Below, in pieces: positions 9,610-17,313 of a DNA stretch of 64,000 bases. The stretch's first letter is position 1. Every line of letters starts with the position of its first letter. The notes below the pieces were generated by a model. It was not told where the DNA came from, did no database searches, and worked only from the letters and a program-made list of their open reading frames with translations. A program made the translations under genes and the position numbers. Origin of the DNA: Myxococcus qinghaiensis. Its GTDB lineage: Bacteria; Myxococcota; Myxococcia; Myxococcales; Myxococcaceae. The stretch lies in the NCBI RefSeq assembly GCF_024198215.1, contig NZ_JAKCFA010000030.1, forward strand, positions 1-64,000. Direction: 5' to 3'.

Positions 9610-10271
9610 GACGGACCTCCATTGCGCTCCAGCACCTGCTCCCACGTCGGCACCTGGAGCACGCCGTGGTCCAGGTACGCGTCGAAGAACAGGGGCCGCG
9701 TCGCCGCGCCCGCGTCACCGAAGGCGAAGTCGTAGAACATGAGCCCCAGCGGTCTGCGCCCCAGCCCCACCTCCGAGGGACTCAAGTCCTCACCGGCGGG
9801 CTCCACGCGGGCGTCGAACTCGCGGCACCCCAGGTACGGCGCGTGGAAGAACTGTCCCTTCTCCAACCTCCGCTCGAACATCTCCTCGAACTTGCGGACG
9901 TTGTCCTCGGCGCCCGCCTTTCCGGGCACCAGGGTGAAGGACGCGGTGAGGACGTAGTCCACGTCACGCAGCGCCACCGTGTTGCGCTGTGCGCGGTCCT
10001 CATCCGCCGCGTAGTCGAACTTCCCCACCACCGCGCGGCTGTTCACCTCGTTGCGGCGGAAGCTCGTCCACTTCACCGGCTTCAGGACGGCGATTTCGTG
10101 GAGGTGCCAGCGAATCGCCGGCTTCCACAGGATGGCCTCCAGCACGCCCCTCGCCGCCGAGGGAGTCATGACCTCGTAGCTGACCCGCTCGGCCTTCATC
10201 TCCGGCCTCGTGAAGCACGCCACGGGGCCGCTGGCACGCACGCGGAACCGTCTGCTCGCTGCTGTCTTCAT
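9606..10271 (-). CDS. cas5c: crRNA-processing endoribonuclease Cas5c (Cas5d, type I-C)
   Basis: This 221-residue RAMP protein replaces Cas6 in type I-C: it cleaves pre-crRNA at the repeat hairpin and caps the 5' handle. Recognisable segments are the N-terminal strand FRVRASGPVACFTRPEMK, then SYEVMTPSAARGVLEAILWK, FRRNEVNSRA, the NTVALRDVDYVL strand and PYLGCREF. The ATG at 10271 is preceded by GGAGGTG, and the protein begins at the expected position of the family. It lies 19 bp after cas3, and its stop overlaps the cas8c start. Confidence 0.97.
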   Translation of the reverse strand: MKTAASRRFRVRASGPVACFTRPEMKAERVSYEVMTPSAARGVLEAILWKPAIRWHLHEIAVLKPVKWTSFRRNEVNSRAVVGKFDYAADEDRAQRNTVALRDVDYVLTASFTLVPGKAGAEDNVRKFEEMFERRLEKGQFFHAPYLGCREFDARVEPAGEDLSPSEVGLGRRPLGLMFYDFAFGDAGAATRPLFFDAYLDHGVLQVPTWEQVLERNGGPS

Positions 10272-10290
10272 CCACACCTCCAGAAGTCCA

Positions 10291-12519
10291 TCAACCGGGG
10301 ATGAGCACTCCCGGGTCGAGCATCCCGACCCGGGTCGGCACCAGGCCGAACCTCTTGTCGTACGCGGGCACGTGCTCCGGCCCGAGGAACACCACCGTGT
10401 CCGCGATGAACCGCGCCAGCTCGCGCGACACCCACGCCTCACGCACCTTGCGCGGCACCGTCACCGTGAAGCGCTGCAAGGCTCGCAAGCGGTCTCGCGA
10501 GGGCCCCAGCAACCGCAGCTCCTCCAGCAACGGCTCGCAGCCCGCGTAGGGCACGACGACAGGCGCGCTCCATTTGTCCTCCACGAGCTTGAAGTGCTCG
10601 GAGACCGCCTCGAAGCGCAGCGCCTTGCGCATGTCCTGGATGCCCTTGCCGTCGCTGACCGCCGTGGCATAGAGCCGCTCGAAGTAGCGATTGAAAGTCT
10701 CGGGCGCGAACAGGTCCAGGTCGGGCCGCTGCGCCAGCATCGTCCTGGCGACGCCCAGCGCTGTCTGGAGGACTCCGGGAGGAGGCTCGGTCTCCGCCTC
10801 GAAGACGCGCAGCTCCCCGAGCCCATCCAACAGGCCTTCGCGGTTGCACCGCCCCGCGGCCTGCGCGAGCGCCTCGAACCCCGCCATGCACCGGTAGACG
10901 ACGCGAAAGTCGAGGTCCACTCCCGCCTCCACCAACTGGGTCGCCACCAGACGCACGGGCTCCCCACGCTGCTTGCGCGCCTTGATTTCCCGCAGCACCG
11001 AAGAGCGGTGCTCGGGACACATCAGCGCGGACAGGTGCAGCGTCGTCCCGGGATTCCCCAGCAGCGCCTCCACCTGCTCATAGAGCACGCGCGCGTCGTC
11101 ACGCTTGTGGACCACCACGAGCACGTCCTGCTCGTGCGCCACGGCCTCGGCCAGCTCGGCGTAGGAGGTCTTCTCCCGTCCCTTCGGCCACTGGACCTTC
11201 ACTCGGCGCAGGCGTTCGAACGCGCGCACCTCCGGCGGCACCAGCTCCCGAACAGCCGGGAACCCCATCGGAAAATCCGGCCGCCGTCCCAGCGCGGGCT
11301 GCGTCGCCGTGCAGATGACCACCGAGCAGCCGTAGTCCTCCACCAGCGTGCCCAGTCCATCCAGGATGGTTGTCAGGAGCACTGGTGGAAGCGTCTGCGC
11401 CTCGTCGAGCACGATGACGCTGTGAGCGATGTTGTGCAGCTTGCGACACGCCGATGGACGGTTCGCGAAGAGGCTCTCCAGGAGCTGCACGGTGGTCGTG
11501 ACGACAACCGGCGCATCCCAGTTCTCACTGGCCACCCGGTTGCGCGCCGTCTCGCGTCGGGGGTCCACCGCGGAGTGGTGCTCGATGACCGCGCTTCCGT
11601 GCACACCGAACGCCTCCCGGTACACGGCGGCGCTCTGCTCGATGATGGACGTGTAGGGGATGGCGACGATGACGCGCCGGAGTCCCCGAGCACGGGCATG
11701 CTCCAGCGCGAAGGCCATGGATGCGAGCGTCTTCCCACCACCCGTGGGCACGGTGAGACTGAAGACCCCCGGAGGACTCGGCGCCGCCGCGAACACCGCG
11801 GAGAGCACCTCCCTGCGCACACGGTTCACCTCCGTGTCCTTTGCGCCACCCTGCTTCCTGTCCATGAAGGCACCCAGCGCGGCGGTGAGCTGCTCCAGCG
11901 TCACGCCGCCCCGTCGCTCCGTGCCACGGGTGGCGTCGAAGAACGCCTCGGTGTCGAGGAAGTCAGCGTCAACGAGCGACGAGAAGAGCATCCGCGTCCA
12001 GAACTCGAGCCTGTGCCGTGAGAGCTTCAGCAGGGGCTCGCCGGATAGCCCCGCCGGAGACGCGCGGAGGTCCTCGGGGATGCCCGAGGCCAGGGCTTCC
12101 TGGAGGAGTGCCTTCTTCTCCGGTCGCCCGACACGCTCCTTGAACTTCTCCAGGTCCGACAGGCCACCATGGTGACCCGCGATGGCCATCGCCACGGACA
12201 GGAGCCTGGGGTCCATGCCCAGCGCCCACAGCGCCCCGGCGGTCGCATGGTCGCGATCCGCCAAGGCATCGCCTTCGAGGTGTGCCTCGAAGCCATTCTC
12301 CTTCCGGATGCGGAACTGGAAGGGAGGTCTATATTTTCCCAGGTCATGCCAGCGTCCCGCCGCGAGCGCTGGCACCTTCATCTCCTCGCGCGGCGCGAAC
12401 TCCTCCGCGAGACTCCCGACAGCCTCCAGATGCTCACGGAGCAGATGCGGGCGCATCGTCTCCGTGACATGAGCGAGGGGCTCCACCGTCAAGACACGCG
12501 GCGCCTCATCCTCTGCCAT
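10291..12519 (-). CDS. cas3: CRISPR-associated nuclease-helicase Cas3 (HD plus SF2 helicase)
   Basis: This 742-residue protein fuses an N-terminal HD nuclease and a superfamily 2 helicase, the standard type I-C arrangement. The HD domain shows RWHDLGKY (H58, D59), DHATAGA (about 90-96) and GHHGG (about 115-119). The helicase shows Walker A VPTGGGKTL (K263), the DEAQ box (372-375), a CTATQPAL motif III, TQLVEAGVDLDF, and the arginine-finger motif QAAGRCNREG. Cas3 is recruited by Cascade and degrades the displaced target strand. It is the first gene of the operon, and all catalytic motifs are intact. A perfect inverted repeat lies 12 bp upstream of its ATG. Confidence 0.98.
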   Translation of the reverse strand: MAEDEAPRVLTVEPLAHVTETMRPHLLREHLEAVGSLAEEFAPREEMKVPALAAGRWHDLGKYRPPFQFRIRKENGFEAHLEGDALADRDHATAGALWALGMDPRLLSVAMAIAGHHGGLSDLEKFKERVGRPEKKALLQEALASGIPEDLRASPAGLSGEPLLKLSRHRLEFWTRMLFSSLVDADFLDTEAFFDATRGTERRGGVTLEQLTAALGAFMDRKQGGAKDTEVNRVRREVLSAVFAAAPSPPGVFSLTVPTGGGKTLASMAFALEHARARGLRRVIVAIPYTSIIEQSAAVYREAFGVHGSAVIEHHSAVDPRRETARNRVASENWDAPVVVTTTVQLLESLFANRPSACRKLHNIAHSVIVLDEAQTLPPVLLTTILDGLGTLVEDYGCSVVICTATQPALGRRPDFPMGFPAVRELVPPEVRAFERLRRVKVQWPKGREKTSYAELAEAVAHEQDVLVVVHKRDDARVLYEQVEALLGNPGTTLHLSALMCPEHRSSVLREIKARKQRGEPVRLVATQLVEAGVDLDFRVVYRCMAGFEALAQAAGRCNREGLLDGLGELRVFEAETEPPPGVLQTALGVARTMLAQRPDLDLFAPETFNRYFERLYATAVSDGKGIQDMRKALRFEAVSEHFKLVEDKWSAPVVVPYAGCEPLLEELRLLGPSRDRLRALQRFTVTVPRKVREAWVSRELARFIADTVVFLGPEHVPAYDKRFGLVPTRVGMLDPGVLIPG

Positions 12520-12530
12520 CGCAATCCCCC

Positions 12531-12557
12531 ATGACCTGGCTGAACCGCCCAGGTCAT
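12531..12557. promoter_or_regulatory. Inverted repeat upstream of cas3, candidate operator
   Basis: ATGACCTGG at 12531-12539 and CCAGGTCAT at 12549-12557 are perfect inverted half-sites of 9 bp separated by 9 bp. The near half begins 12 bp before the cas3 ATG, so the element spans the 5' leader or promoter of the cas operon. This geometry fits a dimeric regulator, although a hairpin in the mRNA leader is also possible. The symmetry was seen; regulation is inferred. Confidence 0.5.
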
Positions 12558-12699
12558 CTCAATCACCGTACAGCGCACGCATGGGTGGTCGTCACCGCGC
12601 GGCGCGCGGAGCGGTCAATTCCTCACAACACGCGGAGGTATGACATCGCCTGCTCGGGGCGTCTCTACTCCTCGAGGGGTATGGACGGCACCCGCGACG

Positions 12700-13167
12700 T
12701 CACTGCATCCAGTTCGGAGAGTCCGGAGACGCCACGGCCTTCAGCGCGTTCCACATGCCGAAGAACGGAGGTCCCGCTTCCAACTCCAGCTCGACGGCCT
12801 CGCCCTCATGCCGCACCAGCTTCAGCCGGTTCAGCGCCAGCTTCCCGCGCGTCCCCGAGGCCAGCGCCGCATTCACGTGCAAATCATCCGTCGTCGCGTT
12901 CTTGAGCTCGCCCCAGTCGACCTCTTGAACACCCTCGGCTCGCCGAATCACCACCCGGCTCGTGGTGAGCAGTACCCACCGCGCCTCCTCGAGCACGCAC
13001 GCGAGCACCGGAAGCTCACCCTCGCGCAGCCTCGCCAGCTCCAGGAGCTGTCCCTGCACCTCCACGGGGAAGTCCTCGAACGAGCGGGTCCGCTCACCCG
13101 GCCCGCCTCCTCGCGTGAAGACTCGAAGCAGCCGCTGGACCTTCTGTTGAGCACTCAGCCGAATCAT
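12700..13167 (-). CDS. Conserved-looking hypothetical protein, possibly PH-like
   Basis: This 155-residue soluble protein starts at the ATG at 13167 (MIRLSAQQKVQRLLRVF) and has no signal peptide or membrane segment. The helical N-terminal third is followed by alternating strands, including ARWVLLTTSRVVIRRAEG, then VDWGELKNAT and GKLALNRLKLVRHEGEAVEL, and finally a helix (GMWNALKAV). A strand pattern with a C-terminal helix is compatible with a bacterial PH-like fold, but I do not recognise a named family. It stands alone, reading towards the cas operon from about 180 bp upstream of cas3. Confidence 0.8.
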   Translation of the reverse strand: MIRLSAQQKVQRLLRVFTRGGGPGERTRSFEDFPVEVQGQLLELARLREGELPVLACVLEEARWVLLTTSRVVIRRAEGVQEVDWGELKNATTDDLHVNAALASGTRGKLALNRLKLVRHEGEAVELELEAGPPFFGMWNALKAVASPDSPNWMQ

Positions 13168-13341
13168 CGCGTCCGCTCCCTTGTCTGCCCTGCTTCCCAG
13201 TCTGCACCGTCCCGCCGGGCCCTTGCCTGCCTGCCCAGACAGACCGGATGCGCGTGACGATATTCCGCCCACGCCGCGGCTCGTCATGGGCCTCGGTTTG
13301 AGCGGATTCAGAGCGAATCCCGACGCACGAGGAGGTGCACC

Positions 13342-14850
13342 GTGCTGGATACCGAACTCGTTGGCGAGCCCCTTCTTCACCTCGAAAGCCGCCGTCTGCT
13401 CGCCGAAGCCAGACGTGTTGTCCCCGAGGCTTTCGACTCTCAAGGCCGGCTGCTCTCGCCCATCGCGGGAGCCTGGCTCAAGCCGCCCGCCTGGTTCGAG
13501 GCCATCTCTCCCATCGACGGCAAGGTCTTCGCCGAGCTGCCGCTGCTCGATGCCGCCCAGGTCGCCACGGGCGTCGAGAAGGCCGCCTCCGAGTTCATCC
13601 CCTGGGCGGCCCGCTCCCTCGAGGACCGCAGCCGCGCCGTCATCGCGGCCGTGGACCTGCTCAAGGAGCACCGCGACCTGCTCGTGCGAATCCTCGCGTG
13701 GGATATCGGCAAGACCCTGCCCACGGCCTACAACGACGTGGACCGGTGCCTCGCGGGCATCGAGTGGTACCTGGAGCAGATAGGCCCGATGCTCGAGAGC
13801 CGGCAACCGCTCGGCCTCGTGTCGAACATCGCCTCCTGGAACTATCCCTTCTCCGTGCTGCTGCTCAACGTGCTCGTCCAGACGCTCGCGGGCAACTCGG
13901 TCATCGCGAAGATTCCCACCCAGGGTGGCGGCGTCTCGCTCACCATCGCCTTCGCCCTGCTGCGCCGCGCGAAGCTGCCTGTCTCGCTCGCGGGCGGACG
14001 CGGCAGGGACCTCTCCGAGTCACTCGTCGCCCACCCGCGCATCGCGGGCGTCGCCTTCATCGGCGGCCGAGCCAACGGCGCCGAGGTCCACCGCCGCCTG
14101 CGCGCCACCGACAAGCGCTACGCCCTCGAGATGGAAGGCGTGAATGCCTACGCCATCACCTCCTTCTCGGACTGGGACGCGCTCGGAAAGCAGATTCGCG
14201 CGGGCTTCGACTTCGGCAAGCAGCGCTGCACCGCCTACACGCGCTGGGTCGTCGAGCAGTCCCTCGTCCCCAAGTTCGTGCGGACGTACGTGGACGCCGT
14301 GTCGACGTTGCGCGTCGGCAATCCGCTCCTCGGCGCGCCCGTGGACTTCGGGCCGCTCATCTCCTCCAGCAAGGGCGAGGAGCTGCGCGGCCTCATCACC
14401 GAGGCGAAAGAGCAAGGCACCGCGGTGCTGTACCAGGGAGAGCTCGCGGAGGACGCCTTCACCGCGCACCAGGAGCGCGGCGCATACATCCCGCCCACCC
14501 TGCTCTTCGGCGTCCAGCGCGACAGCGAGCTGTACCTGCGCGAGCCCTTCGGACCCATCGACGTGTTGATATCCGTCGACTCCGAGGAGGAGCTCGTGAA
14601 AGAGGCCAACGTCTCCAACGGCGCGCTCGTGGCCTCCGTGGCCACGGACGACCCCGACCTCGCCGAGCGCATCGCCGCGCGGCTCCACGCCTTCAAGGTC
14701 GGCATCAACAAGCTGCGCTCCCGCGGAGACCGCGAGGAGTCCTTCGGCGGCAAGGGCGGCTCCTGGGCCGGCTGCTTCGTCGGCGGCACGCACCTGGTGC
14801 GCGCCTTCACCGACGGGCCCCATCCCCTCGAAGGCAACTGGCCGGACTGA
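13342..14850 (+). CDS. Aldehyde dehydrogenase family protein
   Basis: This 502-residue protein belongs to the NAD(P)+-dependent aldehyde dehydrogenase superfamily, which oxidises aldehydes to acids. The catalytic residues can be placed: N167 in SWNYPF, E263 in LEMEGVN and C296 in GKQRCTAYTRWVV. The cofactor-binding Lys lies in VIAKIP. The usual FTGS turn is replaced by FIGG, and LELGG by LEMEG, so it is divergent and the substrate cannot be told. It starts with GTG, preceded by GAGGAGGTG. It stands alone between an unknown gene on the minus strand and an esterase. Confidence 0.9.
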   Translation: MLDTELVGEPLLHLESRRLLAEARRVVPEAFDSQGRLLSPIAGAWLKPPAWFEAISPIDGKVFAELPLLDAAQVATGVEKAASEFIPWAARSLEDRSRAVIAAVDLLKEHRDLLVRILAWDIGKTLPTAYNDVDRCLAGIEWYLEQIGPMLESRQPLGLVSNIASWNYPFSVLLLNVLVQTLAGNSVIAKIPTQGGGVSLTIAFALLRRAKLPVSLAGGRGRDLSESLVAHPRIAGVAFIGGRANGAEVHRRLRATDKRYALEMEGVNAYAITSFSDWDALGKQIRAGFDFGKQRCTAYTRWVVEQSLVPKFVRTYVDAVSTLRVGNPLLGAPVDFGPLISSSKGEELRGLITEAKEQGTAVLYQGELAEDAFTAHQERGAYIPPTLLFGVQRDSELYLREPFGPIDVLISVDSEEELVKEANVSNGALVASVATDDPDLAERIAARLHAFKVGINKLRSRGDREESFGGKGGSWAGCFVGGTHLVRAFTDGPHPLEGNWPD

Positions 14851-14985
14851 GCACGACGCGCCCCCATGGTCAGGGGTGGGACATGGCGGACCCTGGGGGC
14901 GCGAGGTGTTCACTCGTACGTAGTGCGGACGCGAAGCCCGCATGTCATTGCCAGTCGTTGACGCGGCGCGGTTAAGTTGCCGCCC

Positions 14986-15699
14986 ATGAACCGCGAATAC
15001 CTCCGCTGGCACAGCGAGCGCCTGCATCGGGACATGGAGTTGCTGGTCTTCGGCCACTCCGGGGAGCCGGTGTTGCTGCTCCCCACCAGCCGGGGGCGCT
15101 TCTACCAGGCCGAGGACTTCGGCCTCATCGGCGCCATCGCCGACCGCATCCAGTCCGGCCGCTACGTCGTCGTGTGTCCGGACTCGGTGGACGAGGAGTC
15201 ATGGTTCAACAAGTCCATCCATCCGCATGACCGCGTCGCCCGCCACCAGGAGTGGGAGGCCTACCTGCTGCACGAGGTGGTGCCGCTGCTCATGAGTCGG
15301 AGCACGGGAGGCCGGCTCACCCTGGCCGGGTGCAGCTTCGGCGGCTTCCACACGTACAACGTGGGCCTGCGCCACCCGGACGTCTTCCGCCGGCTCATCT
15401 CCATGGGCGGCAAGTTCGAGACGGACGAGTTCCTCGACGGCCACCAGGACGCGGACGTCTACTACCACTCCGCCACGCAGTGGCTGCCCAACGTCACCGA
15501 CGGCCACCAGCTCGCCGCGCTCCAGCGCGTGGAGATGGTGCTCGCGGTGGGCGAGCACGACTTCTGCCGAGGCTCCAACGAGCACCTCTCCAGCCTGCTG
15601 TGGAAGAAGGACCTGGCCCACCAGCTCGCCATCTGGCAGGGCGGCAATCACGACTGGCCCGTGTGGCGGGAGATGATTCAGCAGTACCTGCCCTGGTAG
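14986..15699 (+). CDS. Alpha/beta hydrolase, esterase-like
   Basis: This 237-residue cytoplasmic protein starts at the ATG at 14986 (MNREYLRWHSERL), preferred over a TTG nine bases earlier. It has the nucleophile elbow AGCSFGGF (S117), the acid in GEHDFC (D192) and the base in GGNHDWPVW (H222), a complete Ser-Asp-His triad in the right order. The layout resembles esterase D / PF00756 proteins acting on small esters. Substrate unknown. It is convergent with the MATE gene, with a hairpin between them. Confidence 0.88.
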   Translation: MNREYLRWHSERLHRDMELLVFGHSGEPVLLLPTSRGRFYQAEDFGLIGAIADRIQSGRYVVVCPDSVDEESWFNKSIHPHDRVARHQEWEAYLLHEVVPLLMSRSTGGRLTLAGCSFGGFHTYNVGLRHPDVFRRLISMGGKFETDEFLDGHQDADVYYHSATQWLPNVTDGHQLAALQRVEMVLAVGEHDFCRGSNEHLSSLLWKKDLAHQLAIWQGGNHDWPVWREMIQQYLPW

Positions 15700-15702
15700 G
15701 CA

Positions 15703-15718
15703 CCGGGCCCGAGCCCGG
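15703..15718. terminator. Hairpin between convergent genes
   Basis: CCGGGC and GCCCGG form a perfect 6-bp stem with a 4-nt loop in the 34-bp gap between the esterase stop and the MATE transporter stop. It could serve both genes, but there is no clear T-run on either side. Confidence 0.4.
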
Positions 15719-15733
15719 AAGGCCCGAGCCCGC

Positions 15734-17134
15734 TCACGCCTCGAGCGGACGCAGGGTGCCGGCACTCACGCGGTGGAAGCGCCAGAGCAGCGCCAGGGCC
15801 ACCGCGATGAGCCCCGCGCACAGGCCCCACCAGATGCCCACCACGCCCATCCCCAGCTTGAAGCCGAGCACCAGCGTGAGCGGCAGGCCGATGGCGTAGT
15901 GCCCCACCATGTTGGCCAAGAAGGTGAAGCGCGTGTCTCCGGCACCGCGCAGCACGCCCGCCCCCACGCCCTGCACGCCGTCGAACACCTGGAAGACGGC
16001 GCTCACCATCAGCAGCGGAACCACCAGCGGAATCACGTCATCCGGCGCGCCGGCCAGCTTCGCCAGCGGCAACGGGAAGATGGCGAAGATGAGCCCGCCC
16101 AGGGCCATGAAGCCCGCGCCGCTCGCGAAGGCCATGAAGCCGCTGAGCCGTGCCTGCGGCGTGTCTCTCGCGCCCACCGCCCAGCCCACGCGCACGCTGC
16201 CCGCGTTGCCAATGCCCACCGCCACCGTGAAGGTGAGGCTGGCGAAGGAGATGGCGATTTGATGCGCGCCCATGCTCGCCGGCCCCAGGCCCGCGGCCAG
16301 CACCCCCGCCAGCGCGAAGACGCCCACCTCCGCGGCGATGTGCAGCCCCGCGGGCGTGCCGATGCGCGCCGCCTGCACCAGGTCCGCCCACACCGGCTTG
16401 CGCGTGGGCTTCGTCGCCGGCGCGGGCATGCGGCGCACCGCCCAGAGGACGATGCCCAGCTGCAGCGCCGTGCACAGCACCGAGTCCACCGCCGCGCCCA
16501 CCACGCCCAGCGCCGGCACCAGCCGCAGCGGGCCCGTCCACTCGGGCAGCCCCGCGCCGCCGAAGACGAGCAGCAGGTCCGCCAGGAGGTTCACCACGTT
16601 GGCCGCCAACGTCGCCACCACCAGCGGGCGGATGTTCGCGGTGGACGTCAGGTACGTGCGCACCGTCATGAAGGCCAGCATCAGCGGCAGGCAGGGCGCG
16701 CGCCACACGAGGTAGTCCTTCGTCTGCTGCAGCTCCGGCTCGACGATTCCCGCCCAGGGGAGCACACCCGGCGTCGTCAGCAGCAGCAGCCACAGCACCA
16801 TGCCCGCGGCCAGCGCCAGCCAGCCGCCCTGCCATAACAGCGCCCGCGCTCGGGACTCGTTGCGCGCGCCAATGGCCTGGGACAGCAGGGGGTCCAACCC
16901 CATCATCAGCCCCATGCCGAAGCTGCTGACGGCGAAGAAGAGGCCGTTGCCCAGGCCCGCGGAGGCCAGCGCGGACGTGCCCGCATGGCCCATCACCAGC
17001 GTGTCCACCAACCCCATGAGCGCCTGCCCGCCCTGGGCGATGGCGATGGGGACGGCCAGCTTCGTCAGCGCCCGGAACTCGGTGCGAAGGGGGGTACGGA
17101 CGTCGGTTTGGGGCGGAACGACGGCGGTGGACAT
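15734..17134 (-). CDS. MATE family multidrug efflux transporter
   Basis: This 466-residue inner-membrane protein has about twelve hydrophobic segments and the two-fold MATE layout. The N-terminal motif is KLAVPIAIAQGGQALMGLVD followed by TLVMGHAG, and the second half repeats it around PAGLHIAAEVGVFALAG and MGAHQIAISFAS. NorM-type MATE proteins export cationic drugs or metabolites in exchange for Na+ or H+. The ATG at 17134 (MSTAVVPPQ) is chosen because the 40 codons upstream in frame are arginine-rich and untypical. The Shine-Dalgarno is weak. The substrate cannot be inferred. Confidence 0.93.
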   Translation of the reverse strand: MSTAVVPPQTDVRTPLRTEFRALTKLAVPIAIAQGGQALMGLVDTLVMGHAGTSALASAGLGNGLFFAVSSFGMGLMMGLDPLLSQAIGARNESRARALLWQGGWLALAAGMVLWLLLLTTPGVLPWAGIVEPELQQTKDYLVWRAPCLPLMLAFMTVRTYLTSTANIRPLVVATLAANVVNLLADLLLVFGGAGLPEWTGPLRLVPALGVVGAAVDSVLCTALQLGIVLWAVRRMPAPATKPTRKPVWADLVQAARIGTPAGLHIAAEVGVFALAGVLAAGLGPASMGAHQIAISFASLTFTVAVGIGNAGSVRVGWAVGARDTPQARLSGFMAFASGAGFMALGGLIFAIFPLPLAKLAGAPDDVIPLVVPLLMVSAVFQVFDGVQGVGAGVLRGAGDTRFTFLANMVGHYAIGLPLTLVLGFKLGMGVVGIWWGLCAGLIAVALALLWRFHRVSAGTLRPLEA

Positions 17135-17227
17135 GACGGCCCGGCCTATAGCGCCTTCCGGCATGGAATGCGCCAATCGCGAGGGACGCCTCGCCGCCCG
17201 CCCACCTGACCCGCCACGGTCCGCCCC

Positions 17228-17269
17228 AAAAGAGAGGGGCCCCCGGACATCCACTGTCCCGAGGGCCCC
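17228..17269 (-). terminator. Rho-independent terminator after the beta-propeller lipoprotein
   Basis: On the minus strand, a stem starting GGGGCCC and closing with GGGCCCC (17236-17269, one small mismatch) is followed directly by CTCTCTTTT (17228-17235). It lies 45 bp past the stop of the gene at 17314-19458 and before the MATE start, so the two minus-strand genes are separate units. Confidence 0.75.
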
Positions 17270-17313
17270 GACCCGTCACGTCACCGTCGCGTCATGTCGA
17301 CGCGGGTGCGACT

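Noticed and set aside
10210..12021. Open frame of 603 codons on the plus strand opposite cas3
   Set aside because: Mirror frame of a high-GC gene; Arg/His-rich with no family features, while cas3 has all its motifs.
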